64,000 bases of DNA from Cardiocondyla obscurior (taxonomy: Eukaryota; Arthropoda; Insecta; Hymenoptera; Formicidae). The notes beneath the pieces are model-generated. The model did no database searches. It worked only from the letters and a program-made list of their open reading frames with translations, and was not told the origin of the DNA. How positions within the stretch are numbered: position 1 is the stretch's first letter; each line of letters begins with the position of its first letter. The DNA is taken from positions 2,666,001 through 2,730,000 of the forward strand of contig NC_091882.1 in assembly GCF_019399895.1 (NCBI RefSeq). The letters are read 5' to 3'. Positions 62,240 through 64,000 of this stretch are shown here, piece after piece. A program made the translations under genes and the position numbers.

Positions 62240-64000
62240 TTTGACTTTAAAAACGTGACGTTTACGTCATACTAGATTTTTGTATAAATTTGAAATTTTA
62301 ATTATTGACAAAAAATAAGAAAAAAACCTTTTTATGCAGTACACGGTCTTTCCGTAAAAAGAAAAAAATTAAAAAAGAAAAAAAAAAGATTAATACGACA
62401 TATGTAGTTTTTATAATACTTGTCAATCATCATTAGTAACTACTAAATGATAATATCATATGTTATGTACAGATTTCTGGATAATCCATGTAAAAAAATA
62501 CTTTTGTTCGATCATTATAATTAACAATTATATTGTAATTTTTGCTATTAATATTATTCATAATTATTATTGCTATGTTGTTATTCTATTATTATTCAAA
62601 CAGATAAAAATGCAAATATTATGTATATACCGAGTACATTGCGAGAGGATTTCTGAATCGACTTTTTTCGATCAGCCTTGTGGGAAATCCGCGGTGCCAA
62701 ATTTTGTAATGCCTCTGTTTAATTTATTCGTTGTACTCAGAATATCATTAGAAATTGTTTGTTTGCGAGTATTGCGAAAATAGATATCCCAATTACATAT
62801 CCGATATATTATAAAACTTAAATTTATTATATTTTAACATGTACGTATTTTTCGAAAGTTTTGTAATACAAGTGTTAGCGTCATTTCAAAATTTTATCCA
62901 CTTTTATTTAATTTGGATATCAACGAGAGTTAGCATAATTCCAAAGCGCCTGACAGTCCCCGGCGATTAAACTGAACATTTTGTACGTTTTATGGCCAAC
63001 TCCGGTACGCAATGTCACTTCCTCCGGATAATCCTAGTCTTTTTTTTTTCTTTTATTGCTCATTAACACATTTTTTTTTTACGACGCCGAGCAATTTTTC
63101 CGCGAAGCCATTTCCGTCGAATCGCGGATATAAAGATGAAAAGAGAGCACGTTTTGTCAGGTGCATGAAATACTCGCGAGAGGTTTCTAGATATAAACCT
63201 GGTCTGCTGAATTAATGATAAATTAATCGCGTCGCGCGTGCTTCCTCTCGGCAGGAACTTTTATCCGCGTTTACTTTCCTTTTACTTCCCCCTCGACGTT
63301 CTTCTTGAAACACATTTGTTTTATAAAACTGCGCCGACGCCGCAAAATTTTTCTACGACTCACGATCAACAATAGGACAAATTAGAATGTCACTTAACAA
63401 GTTACGTTTCTCTTTCTGAAATACTTTGGTACGTTCGGTGAAACGCAATAACACTGCATTACTATACCCGATGCTGTTGAGTTCATAAATCCGGGACAGC
63501 TGCTTCAACATTAAATGATTCCGGTTGTTTATCGATTTCTCTTTGTTTAATCACGTCTAGATATTTATAATTGAATATATAATATATATATATAGATATA
63601 GATATACACGCATAATGAAAATGTTACAAAATTTGTTGTTATCGAATGAACTTTTTACTGCAAAACAGCGATACTGTAGAATTTCTCTTGTAGTTGTGCA
63701 ATACGACACATTGTGAAAGTCATTGTAGATATAAATAATCTCACGTAATGTTACAACGCGCATTACACCATGCGAACACCCTTTTTTTCTTTTTTTTTTA
63801 AGAACGCGTAACGTACGAGGTCAGATGTGTTAGGATAATAGGATATATCGGTCAGAGTCTTTGCGTGAAACATTCGAAAATAATGTACGGCCGAAGAGAC
63901 AAAGGGGACTTTGCCCCGAATGTACATATGGCACAGCGTTGAACGATTAATATCGATTAATATAAGTCTCATTGGAACACTATTTTCTGCATTTAACATT
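62240..64000. other. AT-rich intergenic sequence right of ELL
   Basis: AT-rich with short T and A tracts and a TA-rich patch at 63574-63606. No exon, RNA gene or transposon is recognised. A 78-codon minus-strand frame (63763-63999) has no identifiable domain. It could be the 3' end of a convergent gene or chance. Confidence 0.6.

Noticed and set aside
63763..63999. 78-codon minus-strand frame at the right edge
   Set aside because: No domain recognised, and the frame includes a translated A/T tract. It cannot be told from chance without sequence beyond the window.

Overview
This window looks like nuclear DNA from an insect. It holds one large gene with ten coding exons, all joined by GT-AG introns, and two of its introns are 19 and 33 kb long. 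The introns are CpG-rich and full of poly-T and poly-A tracts interrupted by single C or G. CpG abundance of this kind is typical of Hymenoptera, and an ant or a relative is my best guess. This is an inference, and no species can be fixed from the sequence alone.

Layout. (1) 72-747, minus strand: the 5' part of a small gene with a Myb/SANT-like (trihelix) DNA-binding domain. It is cut off by the left window edge at a good splice donor. (2) 748-2827: a head-to-head intergenic and 5' UTR region. It contains a 372-bp foldback element (1248-1619), GA-rich leader sequence and two short upstream ORFs. (3) 2828-61029, plus strand: the complete coding region of the RNA polymerase II elongation factor ELL (Drosophila Su(Tpl)). 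It has 10 coding exons and encodes 747 residues by my manual splice model. Exon 1 is followed by a 19.3-kb intron, then a 48-nt exon, then a 32.5-kb intron. The remaining eight exons lie between 54872 and 61029. (4) 61030-64000: AT-rich 3' UTR with several candidate poly(A) signals, then intergenic sequence with no recognisable gene.

The giant introns hold no protein-coding gene that I can recognise. The long CpG-rich open frames there encode arginine/serine/proline-rich, low-complexity peptides with no recognisable domain. The introns do contain a second foldback (29650-29802), a 140-bp-period tandem duplication (49146-49414), a TATA box plus initiator at canonical spacing (40438-40470), a 43-base A run, G-quadruplex motifs and trinucleotide repeats.

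The most interesting part is ELL intron 4. On the minus strand it shows three short introns with good GT/AG signals in a row. This predicts a spliced antisense transcript (about 58258 to 57271). Two of its exons end in paralogous 56-57 nt segments, as if an exon had been duplicated. I see no convincing ORF, so it may be a non-coding RNA or the 5' UTR exons of a gene I cannot follow.

Functionally, ELL raises the Pol II elongation rate and works in the super elongation and little elongation complexes. The neighbouring Myb/SANT gene probably encodes a DNA-binding protein and may share the divergent promoter.
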